22,190 nucleotides of DNA from an uncultured Collinsella sp. (GTDB lineage: Bacteria; Actinomycetota; Coriobacteriia; Coriobacteriales; Coriobacteriaceae), in NCBI GenBank assembly GCA_902497025.1, contig CABVDJ010000034.1, forward strand, positions 1 to 22,190, in the 5' to 3' direction. Positions 1 through 7,591 of this stretch are shown here, in pieces. The position numbers were made by a program, and so were the translations under genes. Below the pieces are notes generated by a model that searched no databases, was not told where the DNA came from, and worked only from the letters and a program-made list of their open reading frames with translations. How positions within the stretch are numbered: the stretch's first letter is position 1; the number at the start of each line of letters is the position of its first letter.

Positions 1-204
1 CCCCGCCGGCCCGCAGCCTTCGCCAGCCTGACCGACCGCGAGTTCGAAGTCGCCGAGCTCATCGCCCGCGGTCTCGACAACAAGGAGATCGCTGCCACCG
101 CCTATATGGGCGAAGGCACCGTGCGAAACCACATCAGCTCAATCCTAGCAAAGATGGGCCTGCGCAACCGCACGCAGATCGCCATCGCCTACCTGCGAGG
201 GTAG
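1..204 (+). CDS. LuxR/NarL-family transcriptional regulator, C-terminal HTH (5'-truncated by window edge)
   Basis: The reading frame is open from the first base and ends in TAG at 202-204, giving the last 67 residues of a longer protein. It matches the LuxR/GerE helix-turn-helix: a start of the form SLTDREFEVAELIARGLDNK, then EIAATAYMGEGTVRNHIS with the recognition helix, then a closing ILAKMGLRNRTQ. This domain is the DNA-binding output module of NarL/FixJ response regulators and of stand-alone LuxR proteins. The receiver or sensor part lies outside the window, so which kind it is cannot be decided. The gene converges on the large adhesin gene. The two are separated by about 600 bp of repeat-rich DNA with terminators, so they are not co-transcribed. 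Confidence 0.9.
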   Translation, partial: PRRPAAFASLTDREFEVAELIARGLDNKEIAATAYMGEGTVRNHISSILAKMGLRNRTQIAIAYLRG

Positions 205-256
205 TTGCCCAAAGGCCAAGCGCCCCGGCATAGCAAAATAGCTGCTACCGCTTTAA

Positions 257-425
257 TGCCATTTCAAAACTATGCCGGTTTACGGGCTAAACCCAGGAAC
301 CCCGTCCATACTTGCGTTTTTCGGAAAATGACGGCTCGTCTACCTGCGGTTTTATTTTCACAGATATCGGCATGGTTGGGGATTCGGAATCCGGCCCCGT
401 AAACCGACATAGTTTTTTCGGACGG
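257..425. repeat. Nested inverted-repeat element, copy A
   Basis: The outer arms are 266-286 (begins AAAACTATGCCGG) and 396-416 (ends CATAGTTTT). They are complementary over 21 nt with one mismatch. Inside them, CCCCGTCCATA (about 297-307) and CATGGTTGGGG (about 371-381) form an imperfect inner stem. The centre carries TACCTGCGGTTTT, as in copies B and C, but its hairpin partner strand is degenerate. Sequence shared with copy C (7355-7525) reaches past the arms on both sides: TGCCATTTC before, and TTCG plus ACGGC after. The family is not one I can name, and no target-site duplication is evident. Confidence 0.75.
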
Positions 426-460
426 CCCTGTACGAGCGCCTCCGCAAGCCTCGTGGAACC

Positions 461-495
461 AAAATGACCCGTTTCCCTCAGTCCCCGGGGGATCA
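461..495. repeat. 35-nt intergenic motif, copy 1
   Basis: The motif begins AAAATGACCC and ends GGGGGATCA. It matches 7301-7335 at 29 of 35 positions. In both places it lies a short distance before a nested inverted-repeat element (12 nt before copy B, about 20 nt before copy C). The ends TGACCC and GGGGGATCA can partly pair. Its function is unknown. Confidence 0.65.
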
Positions 496-507
496 TTTGA
501 CGGTGCC

Positions 508-669
508 CGCCACGAAACCGGCCCATCTACTACGTTTGACTCAGTACCCCTGACCATACCTTCATTTTGAACAAAACCGCAGGCGTACTACCTGCGGTTT
601 TGTTTTCGCGTTTTTTAGCATGGTTGGGGGTAAGGGACTAAACGTAGTAGATGGGCCGGTTTCGTGGCG
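508..669. repeat. Nested inverted-repeat element, copy B
   Basis: The outer arms 508-537 and 640-669 are perfectly complementary over 30 nt (left arm begins CGCCACGAAACCGG). The inner arms around 543-559 (TACCCCTGACCATAC) and 617-632 (GCATGGTTGGGGGTA) pair imperfectly. The apex is the terminator hairpin at 570-604. The inner core aligns with copies A and C, but the outer arms have an unrelated sequence. The nested-stem architecture is therefore kept while the arm sequence is not. Confidence 0.8.
570..604. terminator. Bidirectional Rho-independent terminator at apex of element B
   Basis: A perfect 14-bp stem (570-583 with 591-604) has the core ACCGCAGG/CCTGCGGT and a 7-nt loop. The A-rich and T-rich flanks give a T-tract on both strands: TTTTGTTTT after it on +, and TTTTGTT on -. 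It could end read-through from the LuxR gene (+) and from the adhesin gene (-). Confidence 0.75.
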
Positions 670-689
670 AACCCTTCTCGCCTACGCAC

Positions 690-730
690 AAAAGCGCCGC
701 CACGGAGGAGGGAGATACCTCCGTGGCGGC
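690..730 (-). terminator. Rho-independent terminator of the adhesin gene
   Basis: A 13-bp perfect stem, 696-708 (GCCGCCACGGAGG) with 718-730, has a 9-nt loop. On the minus strand it is followed by GCTTTTG, a short T-tract. It lies about 80 bp past the adhesin stop codon and is oriented correctly for that gene. Confidence 0.7.
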
Positions 731-771
731 TGGGGCTGGGGGTGGGGCTATGTTCTGGCTCCCCGCCGGCC

Positions 772-795
772 GCCCGGGGCCTTCTGGCCCCGGGC
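772..795 (-). terminator. GC-rich hairpin just after the adhesin stop, auxiliary terminator
   Basis: A 10-bp perfect GC stem, GCCCGGGGCC at 772-781 with 786-795, has a TTCT loop on the + strand. It lies 14 nt downstream of the adhesin stop codon on the minus strand. No T-tract follows, so it may serve as a 3'-end stabiliser or pause rather than a full terminator. Confidence 0.4.
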
Positions 796-808
796 GCTGC
801 CAGCGTGC

Positions 809-3800
809 CTAGCGCTTACGGATACCCCAGACCAGGGCTCCGACGCCGGCCATGGCGATGACAAATGCCATAAGCAGAGCGGCAGCCTGCTGGTCGCCCG
901 TGGTGGGCAGGAAACCCTTGACCGTCTTGACGATGTTCGTCACGGTCTTGGGCGTGCCGGGATCGGGTGTCGGCGTAGGAGTCTCGGGCTTCTTGTACGT
1001 GTTGTTGAACACGATACCCTCGACGCTCCTGTCGCCCTTGGTAAAGGCGACGTTCGCCTTGAGGTTGCCCTCGCCGTCATCGACCACGTTGACGGTCGCG
1101 GTAAAGACGGACTTGTCGTAGGTCATACCGGCCTCGTCGCCCTTGACTTCGCTGATGGTGTAGACGTACGTACCGAGCTCGCTGTACTCAAACTTGTCAA
1201 AGTTGATCTTGCCGTCGGCATCGTTGGTAACCGTAGACTCTACGTCCTCGCCAACGAGCTTAAAGCTAAACTCGTCCTTCTTGAGCTCGCGTCCCTCGAG
1301 CACCTTGATGGCGCCGATGGAAACCTGCGTAGGCATGGCGTGATACTTGTTGGTAAAGCCAGCCGACTCGGTAGTTCCCTCGAGCTTGTGCGTCGCGGTC
1401 AGCGTGCCGTCACCATTGTCGGAGACGGTGGTCACGACGGTGTAGGTCGTGCCGTCATAGGTGACGCCCTTGTACAGGCCGAGCGCGTTGGGGCAAGCCT
1501 CGCGCAGCGTGTACGTGTGCGTACCGGGTGCCTCGTAGCGGATCGGGCTCAGCGTAACGTTACCGTTGACGTCGTTGGTACCGCTAGCGACAGCCGCACC
1601 GTCCTCGAGCAGCTCAAACGTGAACTCGCCAGCTGCAAGGTCGCGGCCGGTCAGACGCTTGACCGTCTTGACCTGATCGGTCACGGACGAATCGGTAGGC
1701 GTCACGCTGTAGGTGTTGGTGAACGTGAAGGCAGCACCGTCGTCGCCTTCGCGCTTGACGCTCAGATGTCCGGCGCCGTCGTCAGTCACGGTATAGGAAA
1801 CCTTGCGCGTGGCGTTGGCATCGTTGGTCACGCCAGGGGCGCTGCCGGTCTCGGTCACCGTATAGGCAAAGGTGTGCGAGCGCGGAGCGGTGGGGGCCGC
1901 AGGCTCGGACTCGTCGTTGGACTCGTCGGTGTCGGCAGCGTCGGCGTCAACCTCGGCCTCGTCGGCGTTGGCCTCGGCATCGCTCGATGCGTCGTCAGAA
2001 GCATCGGCCTTCACGCCCAGAGCGCGGTTGAGGTCCTCGAGCGTAAAGTGGATCTTGCCAAAGTCCACGTTACCGGCTGCGTCGTTGGTTACGGTCGTGC
2101 GCTCGGGCATCGGGGCACCTGCCTCGTCGGCGGTCACGGTAAAGGTGAACTTACCCGTGATGTCGGCCGGGGTCAGGCCCTCGGCAACCTGGAGCTTCTT
2201 AGTACCGGTGAGCGCGGCATCCACGGCGTCGGCGCCGTAGACGTTCTCGAACAAGGGCTCGACGCCGCCGTAGTCGACCGTTGCCGTCAGGGTACCGTCA
2301 CCGTTGTCGACGACGATAACCTTAAAGCCAAAGCTCCACGTTGTAGCGGAAACGCCATTCGGCAGCCCGAATAAATCTTCGTAGGCCGTGTAGTTAATGG
2401 TCCAGGCGAGCTTACCGTCCTTATCGGTACGATAAGCAAGCCCAGCAGCCTCAAGATTAGCAAGCATCTTAGTGTCGTAGTGCAGCGTATCAAAGCTCAC
2501 GTGCCCGCCGATATTGGGCTTGAGGTTTTCGTATGCCACAAGCTCACCCTGATAGGCGATGCCGAACCAGAACTCGCCGTCGGCCATCGGGCGGCCGGTC
2601 AGAGTCTTGGTGGCAACGACCTGAGCGGCGGTGCCGCCAGGCGTGTTGGTCGTAGCGCTGTAACTGTTGTGGAACGGCACCAGGGCCTTCTCGACCTTGT
2701 TCTCGCCACTCTTGTGGACCGTCTCATGCGTGCCCTCGGGACCACCGGAAACGGTCGTCGTAGCAGTGAGCGTACCGGCGGTGTCGTCGGCGATGGCGAT
2801 CGTCACCGTGCGCACGGCGTCGTCGTAGGTGTAACCGGGCTGGCCGTCGTTCTTCTCGGCCACGGTGTACGTAAAGGTCTTGCCGGCGTCAGCCTGCGTA
2901 AATATAACCTCATGACCAGCCAGAATGTCGATCAGTCCGACCGTTGCCTCTGCCGCTGCGGGGGACTTGAAGCTATTAGCCCCGGGCAGCAGACCGAGCG
3001 CGCGAGCCGAAGCGTCGTCAGCAGGTGTCACGATAAAGGTGAACTGACCCTCGGTCATGGGGCGGCCATCCAGATACTTGCTGAGCCACAGACCGCCGGC
3101 AGCGGTGTAGTTAAGCTCAGTGCGGTACGTGTTGGTAAAGCGTCCGTTTTCCTTCTTGGTGACGTTGGCGGTCAGGCTGCCATCGCCGTTCTCGGTCACG
3201 GTCACTTCGGCGGTTGCGACATGCGCGTCATACGTCATGCCGACCGTGCTGCCCGCGTTCTCGCGAATCTCGTACTTATAGGTTCCGGCGGCAGCGTAGT
3301 GAATCTTGCCGAACTTGATGGCGGCAATGCCGTCCTTCGCGTCCTTCTTGCTCACGGTTACGGTTGCGGGATCGGGCAGTGGGGCGTCTTCGGGGGCGGT
3401 GATGGTAAAGCTGAACTCGTCCCCATCCGTCCAGTCGCGGCCGCTGATGACCTTGCTCAGGTCAAAGTCGAGCTCCGCATCGAGCGGGGCCACGCTGTAG
3501 GTGTTCTTGAAAGTCGCAGCCGTGGCGTCCTTCAGGACATGCTCGGCCTTGAGGGTGCCGTCGCCGTTGTCCGTGATGGTGGTCTCGATGGTGTACTTGG
3601 CGTCACTGTAGGTGATGCCCTTGCTGGTGGTTCCGCCCTTGATCTCGCGCAGCGTGTAGGCGTGCTTGCCGGGCTTGTCGTATGCGACCTTGCCCATCGT
3701 GATCGCGCCGTCGGCAGCGTTAGTGCCGGTAGCGACAACCTTATCGCCCTCGACGAGCTCGAAGGAGAACTCGCCTTCCTTGAGCTCACGCCCGGTCAGG

Positions 3801-6800
3801 ACCTTGTTCGCGGTGATCTGGTCGGTGACGCTCGTCTCGACAGGCGTCACGTTATAGGTATTGGTGAACGTGAAGGCCGCATCACCGTCCGGCTTGCGGG
3901 ATACGCGCAGATTCCCCTTGCCGTCATCGGTCACGGTGAAGGAAACCTCGCGCGACGGCTTAGCGTCGTTGGTCACGCCAGCGACCTCACCGGACTCGGT
4001 CACGGTGTAGGTAAAGGTGTGCTCGCGCTTCTCGGGCTTCTCGCCCACAGCCTTGTTAAGGTCGTCGAGCGTAAAGGTAATCTTGCCAAAGTCGACCTTG
4101 CCGTCGACGTCGTTGTGCACGCTCGTGCTCGCAGGCATAGGCGCGCCCTCTTCACCGGTCACGGTAAAGGTGAACTTGCCGGTGATATCAGCCGGGGTAA
4201 GAGCGTCGTCAACCTGCAGATTCTTGATACCCGCAAGCGATGCCTCGGTAGCATTCGTGGTGTAGGCGTTCTTGAACTCGATGCTCTTGACGTCCTTGGC
4301 GTCCTTCAGCTCGTGCGTGGCAACCAGCTGGCCCTTGCCGTTATCGGCGATGGTCGTCACGATGGTGTAGACCGCGTCATCGTAGTCAATACCGCCGGCG
4401 TTGCCCTTAACCTCATGCAGCTTGTAGGTGTGCTGGCCGATCTCGGTGTACTTGATGGCACTGAACGTCACCTTGCCGTCGGCGGCGTTCTTAACGGTCT
4501 CGATAAGCTCAGAGTCCTCATCCTTAATCTCGCGCAGCTCAAAGCTGAACTCACCGACCGTAAGGTCGCGCCCGGTCAGAGACTTGGTCACGTCAATCTT
4601 GTCGGTAACGCTGGACTCAACAGGCTCCGCAGTGTAGACGTTCTTGAACTCGGTCTCGTCGGCTTCGCTCCATGTCACCTTCACAGCGGCGCCGAGCTCG
4701 CCCCTCTTGTTGGGCGTTACCGTCACGGTGACCTCCGCGACGTTCTTGCTGTAGGCAATGCCGTCAACCGTAGTCCCGGCGTTCTTTTCGCTGACCCTGT
4801 AGACGTACGTGCCGGGCTCGGTGTATTTGATCGTGCCGAAGTCGATGACAGCCTTACCCTTGTCGTCCAGATCGTCCTTGGTCACAGACGCGGTCACGGG
4901 CGCTGTCGCGGACTCGGGTATCGGGGCACCGTTCTCGGACGTCAGCCCAAACTCAAACGTGTCCTCCTTCGTCCAGTCGCGGCCCTCGAGTACCTTGGTC
5001 AGGCCAAAGCCGGCCTTGGCATCCTTGGTATCCACCGTTACCGGCGTCATGTCGTACTTATAGCTGATCTTGCCGTTGTTGCCCAGGTAGGAGTTGACAT
5101 GCGTCGCGGTCGCCTTGGCGGATATGTTGTTCCACTTGGGATTGAGTACGTCGGTCGCGGTATCGGTTTTGTTGCCGCCCACGCTCTCCTTGGTGGTGTG
5201 GAGCTCATCGATAAAGGCCAGGCGTGCGGTTCCCACAGTAAACACCAAGTTACCGTTCTCATCGGGAACAATCGCGCCGTCGAACTTCGCGGCGTCGCCG
5301 CCGATAAACTCGATGACGGCGGTGGCGGGCTTGGCCTCGCCGTTCTCGCCCTGCTCTTCAAACTTATCCTTGTAGTAATAGGTGCCGGTATCTGCCAGCG
5401 AATTCTTTGCGGGCTGCGTGCATTCCTTATCCGTGTAAATAGGAGTCTGCTTCTGGAAGTAGTAGTAGCGGTTGGTGTCGGCGGGTTCAAAGGTCGCAAC
5501 CGTATCGCCCATCGCACCGTCGCTCCACTTGTTCGCAAAGAAGTTCACGGTCTTGGTGCCGTCAACGACGGTCGTATTATGCTCGATGTAATCCTTGAGC
5601 CCCGCAACCTTCTCGGGCGTAAACAGGTTGTCGAGTGCGACCTTCTTCACGCTCGAGGCATACTTCACCTGGATGGGCTTAACGGTATCGACCGAAAGCT
5701 TGCCGTCTACGGTCTTAAAGTGACTCAGCGGAATCAACGACGCGGGAATGTTGACCGTTACGATATCGCCCTTCTGGGGATTGTCGTCGCCGGCACGCTG
5801 CACGGTAATGAGCAGGTCTTTTGCCTTGCCATCGAACTCGTACGTATCGGTCTTGGTTTCTTTGTTGACCGTCTTGCTCGGATTGGTAAACGGCGTGCCG
5901 TTGATGACGACCTCGGTGAAGCTGTCGACCTGCATAAAGTCGCCCAGCTCATCGGTAAACGTGATGTAGCCGGAATTGGTCTCGTCGTAGCCCTTGTGGA
6001 TTTCGGTCGGATAAGGCGGCTCCGACGTAATGGCCTGCGAGATGTCGTCGAAGACCTTCTTGAGCTCTTCTGCATTGGTCGCCGACTTGTAGTAGTCGGA
6101 GTTTTCCGCGCGTGTGCCGTGGGTATCCCATGCCGTGGCATTGGGATAGTTGCTCGACACGGCCTGCATGAACTTGTTCGCTTTATTCGCTTCGTCTGTT
6201 CCTAAATCTTGAATGCCCGCACCGGGATTCGCTCCGCCAAAGATACCGATGGTATAAACGGTGGCCTTGCCGTCCTTCATGTTCTTAGCAGCTGTCACGG
6301 CAGCGTTGGCGACACCCGCATCGAATTTATTTTGCTTTGTTGGCGTACCGTCGGTAAAGAACACAATAATCTTCTTGGCGTCTTTGCGGCCAGAAGTGAT
6401 AGTGATTCCCTCGGCCAGCTCTAGGCCATAGTCGGCGCGCGTGGCGCCGGCAGGCTGAATTTGATTAATTGTATTCTTCTTGAGATCATCCGCATTGCTG
6501 CCGGAACAGTAGGTCAATTCTTTCATAACCTGGGTGTAATTGTAGGAGTACCCTCCGTCGCGATACATATTGTTGCCGATATCGTTGGACTTCTTGCCCG
6601 CAAACTTAACAATGGCAACCCTATGCTGCCTATTGACGCCCTCGATGCCCTCGTTTTGCTTGGCAATGGTATCGATAAAGCTATTCGCAGCGTTCTTCAA
6701 CGCATCGATACGCTTAGGTGAGTCTCCACCGCCCATATGATCATCCATCGAGCCAGAGGCATCCAGCACCATCACGATGTCGAGTGGCGTGGTAACCGTT

Positions 6801-7123
6801 ACGGTTGAATTAGACGTCGAGGACATCGCCGAAAGCGTAGTCACAAAATCTGACGCTTCGTTTTCTCCGGCTTTCTTGACCGTCTTGTCGGTCCAGATTC
6901 GGCCGACGTTTTGAGTCGTTACTTTGTTACCGTTGTGACCGGCCGCCCAGATTTCCCAGCGTCCGCTGGTGTCGGGGTCGACGACCTTTCCGGTCATTAT
7001 CGGTCCGTCCATTCCTGTGCTGGACCTGGCGTTGGCCTCGGGCAGCATGGCGAATGCTGCGGCTGGCAACACCAGCACTACGGCCAGTATCACCGCCAAG
7101 AGACCCCTCGTGTACTTACCCAT
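809..7123 (-). CDS. LPxTG-anchored adhesin: vWA domain plus ten FctA-type isopeptide domains
   Basis: This 2104-residue surface protein is predicted to be exported and linked to peptidoglycan by sortase. The start ATG at 7123 follows GAAGGGAG by 7 nt. Residues 1-32 form a signal peptide. A vWA domain (about 114-370) carries the MIDAS motif DASGS (D121, S123, S125), GATRAD and FFTDGTPT, so metal-dependent ligand binding is expected. Residues about 370-690 form a linking region. Ten repeats fill about 690-2045. Each opens with a Lys (for example TKSLTGR, NKVLTGR), has a central Y-x-x-x-E strand in most copies (YTLREIKG), and closes with F-x-N-x-Y. These are the Lys/Glu/Asn positions of streptococcal FctA/Spy0128 intramolecular isopeptide bonds. 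The C-terminus is a Pro/Thr stalk, LPTTG (nt 896-910), a hydrophobic helix and GIRKR. Repeats 3-4 resemble repeats 8-9. No sortase or pilin partner is adjacent. The family call is strong; the ligand is unknown. Confidence 0.93.
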   Translation of the reverse strand: MGKYTRGLLAVILAVVLVLPAAAFAMLPEANARSSTGMDGPIMTGKVVDPDTSGRWEIWAAGHNGNKVTTQNVGRIWTDKTVKKAGENEASDFVTTLSAMSSTSNSTVTVTTPLDIVMVLDASGSMDDHMGGGDSPKRIDALKNAANSFIDTIAKQNEGIEGVNRQHRVAIVKFAGKKSNDIGNNMYRDGGYSYNYTQVMKELTYCSGSNADDLKKNTINQIQPAGATRADYGLELAEGITITSGRKDAKKIIVFFTDGTPTKQNKFDAGVANAAVTAAKNMKDGKATVYTIGIFGGANPGAGIQDLGTDEANKANKFMQAVSSNYPNATAWDTHGTRAENSDYYKSATNAEELKKVFDDISQAITSEPPYPTEIHKGYDETNSGYITFTDELGDFMQVDSFTEVVINGTPFTNPSKTVNKETKTDTYEFDGKAKDLLITVQRAGDDNPQKGDIVTVNIPASLIPLSHFKTVDGKLSVDTVKPIQVKYASSVKKVALDNLFTPEKVAGLKDYIEHNTTVVDGTKTVNFFANKWSDGAMGDTVATFEPADTNRYYYFQKQTPIYTDKECTQPAKNSLADTGTYYYKDKFEEQGENGEAKPATAVIEFIGGDAAKFDGAIVPDENGNLVFTVGTARLAFIDELHTTKESVGGNKTDTATDVLNPKWNNISAKATATHVNSYLGNNGKISYKYDMTPVTVDTKDAKAGFGLTKVLEGRDWTKEDTFEFGLTSENGAPIPESATAPVTASVTKDDLDDKGKAVIDFGTIKYTEPGTYVYRVSEKNAGTTVDGIAYSKNVAEVTVTVTPNKRGELGAAVKVTWSEADETEFKNVYTAEPVESSVTDKIDVTKSLTGRDLTVGEFSFELREIKDEDSELIETVKNAADGKVTFSAIKYTEIGQHTYKLHEVKGNAGGIDYDDAVYTIVTTIADNGKGQLVATHELKDAKDVKSIEFKNAYTTNATEASLAGIKNLQVDDALTPADITGKFTFTVTGEEGAPMPASTSVHNDVDGKVDFGKITFTLDDLNKAVGEKPEKREHTFTYTVTESGEVAGVTNDAKPSREVSFTVTDDGKGNLRVSRKPDGDAAFTFTNTYNVTPVETSVTDQITANKVLTGRELKEGEFSFELVEGDKVVATGTNAADGAITMGKVAYDKPGKHAYTLREIKGGTTSKGITYSDAKYTIETTITDNGDGTLKAEHVLKDATAATFKNTYSVAPLDAELDFDLSKVISGRDWTDGDEFSFTITAPEDAPLPDPATVTVSKKDAKDGIAAIKFGKIHYAAAGTYKYEIRENAGSTVGMTYDAHVATAEVTVTENGDGSLTANVTKKENGRFTNTYRTELNYTAAGGLWLSKYLDGRPMTEGQFTFIVTPADDASARALGLLPGANSFKSPAAAEATVGLIDILAGHEVIFTQADAGKTFTYTVAEKNDGQPGYTYDDAVRTVTIAIADDTAGTLTATTTVSGGPEGTHETVHKSGENKVEKALVPFHNSYSATTNTPGGTAAQVVATKTLTGRPMADGEFWFGIAYQGELVAYENLKPNIGGHVSFDTLHYDTKMLANLEAAGLAYRTDKDGKLAWTINYTAYEDLFGLPNGVSATTWSFGFKVIVVDNGDGTLTATVDYGGVEPLFENVYGADAVDAALTGTKKLQVAEGLTPADITGKFTFTVTADEAGAPMPERTTVTNDAAGNVDFGKIHFTLEDLNRALGVKADASDDASSDAEANADEAEVDADAADTDESNDESEPAAPTAPRSHTFAYTVTETGSAPGVTNDANATRKVSYTVTDDGAGHLSVKREGDDGAAFTFTNTYSVTPTDSSVTDQVKTVKRLTGRDLAAGEFTFELLEDGAAVASGTNDVNGNVTLSPIRYEAPGTHTYTLREACPNALGLYKGVTYDGTTYTVVTTVSDNGDGTLTATHKLEGTTESAGFTNKYHAMPTQVSIGAIKVLEGRELKKDEFSFKLVGEDVESTVTNDADGKINFDKFEYSELGTYVYTISEVKGDEAGMTYDKSVFTATVNVVDDGEGNLKANVAFTKGDRSVEGIVFNNTYKKPETPTPTPDPGTPKTVTNIVKTVKGFLPTTGDQQAAALLMAFVIAMAGVGALVWGIRKR

Positions 7124-7141
7124 CGTGTCTCCCTTCTCGCG

Positions 7142-7255
7142 GTCTCAGACCTTGCATCAGCCTAAAGTTACGGAATGAGACACAATTAGGGCAGGTGACA
7201 CATGTTCCAGATTCGGTTTTGAGCGTGAGACAAATGTCTCACCAAAGTTGAGACA
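7142..7255. promoter_or_regulatory. Cluster of TGAGACA half-sites, candidate operator of the adhesin gene
   Basis: The dyad GTGAGACA-AA-TGTCTCAC at 7225-7242 has 8-bp perfect arms. Further half-sites are TGAGACA at 7176-7182 and 7249-7255, and GTCTCA at 7142-7147. The cluster covers roughly 20-130 bp upstream of the adhesin start codon, where a regulator would act. The binding protein is unknown; the LuxR-type gene at 1-204 is one untested candidate. Confidence 0.5.
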
Positions 7256-7300
7256 CGGCGTTTTCGCAGGAAAACGGGTGCGACTCGGAGCCATCAGGCA

Positions 7301-7335
7301 AAAATGACCCACTTTCCTCCGTCCTTGGGGGATCA
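7301..7335. repeat. 35-nt intergenic motif, copy 2
   Basis: This is the second copy of the motif at 461-495, again AAAATGACCC to GGGGGATCA with 29 of 35 identical. It again precedes a nested inverted-repeat element in the same orientation. Confidence 0.65.
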
Positions 7336-7354
7336 GGAGCTGTTACGGATATGG

Positions 7355-7525
7355 TGCCATTTCAAAACTATGCCGGATTACGGGGCTAAAGTCGGGACCC
7401 TCATCCATACCCTCATTTTTTGAAAAACGGCAGGCTATCTACCTGCGGTTTTGTTTTTGCGATTTTCGGTATGGCCGAGGGTCCGCTATCCAGCCCCGTA
7501 ATCCGGCATAGTTTTGTTCGCGACG
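7355..7525. repeat. Nested inverted-repeat element, copy C
   Basis: The outer arms 7364-7387 and 7492-7515 are perfectly complementary over 24 nt. The inner stem pairs GGACCCTC (7395-7402) with GAGGGTCC (7477-7484), and CCATACC (7405-7411) with GGTATGG (7468-7474). The apex is a terminator-like hairpin. Relative to copy A, the outer arm has T-to-A on the left (279 in A) with the matching A-to-T on the right, so pairing is preserved. Confidence 0.8.
7424..7460. terminator. Terminator-like hairpin at apex of element C
   Basis: AAAACGGCAGG (7424-7434) pairs with CCTGCGGTTTT (7442-7452), with one internal G-G mismatch and a 7-nt loop. TTTTGTTTTTG follows on +, and a T-run follows on -. On the minus strand it would back up termination of the ech operon before the adhesin gene. 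Confidence 0.55.
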
Positions 7526-7547
7526 GCACAACCGCGCGTTTAAGCGC

Positions 7548-7581
7548 GGGGCCGGTGGGGCATTTTTGCCCCACCGGCCCC
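7548..7581 (-). terminator. Strong hairpin after the ech operon
   Basis: A 14-bp perfect stem, 7548-7561 (begins GGGGCCGGTG) with 7568-7581, has a 6-nt loop. It lies 10 nt past the echF stop codon. No T-tract follows on the minus strand, so it may act with the hairpin of element C. Confidence 0.55.
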
Positions 7582-7591
7582 TGTTCCAGCG

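Larger units (their letters stand above)
205..808. other. 604-bp non-coding interval between convergent genes, repeat-rich
   Basis: No credible gene is seen: short frames here have no ribosome binding site or recognisable product. The interval holds two nested inverted-repeat elements (257-425 and 508-669), one copy of a 35-nt motif (461-495), a strong bidirectional terminator hairpin (570-604), and two GC-rich hairpins (690-730 and 772-795) just downstream of the adhesin stop codon. Confidence 0.8.
7124..7591. other. 468-bp non-coding interval between adhesin and ech operon
   Basis: No gene is supported. Nearest the adhesin lies a cluster of TGAGACA half-sites (7142-7255). Then come the second 35-nt motif (7301-7335), nested inverted-repeat element C (7355-7525) and a strong hairpin that ends the ech operon (7548-7581). 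I could not assign a convincing -35/-10 pair for the adhesin gene. Confidence 0.75.

Noticed and set aside
620..6205. Very long open frames antisense to the adhesin gene (584 and 1241 codons)
   Set aside because: They are shadows of a GC-rich, codon-biased gene on the other strand. Their translations lack any known domain, have skewed composition, and no ribosome binding site was seen.
7203..7215. TGTTCCAGATTCG as a stray copy of the 40-bp-array word
   Set aside because: It resembles TGTTACAGATCG but is a single imperfect match without a partner at the expected distance, so chance is likely.
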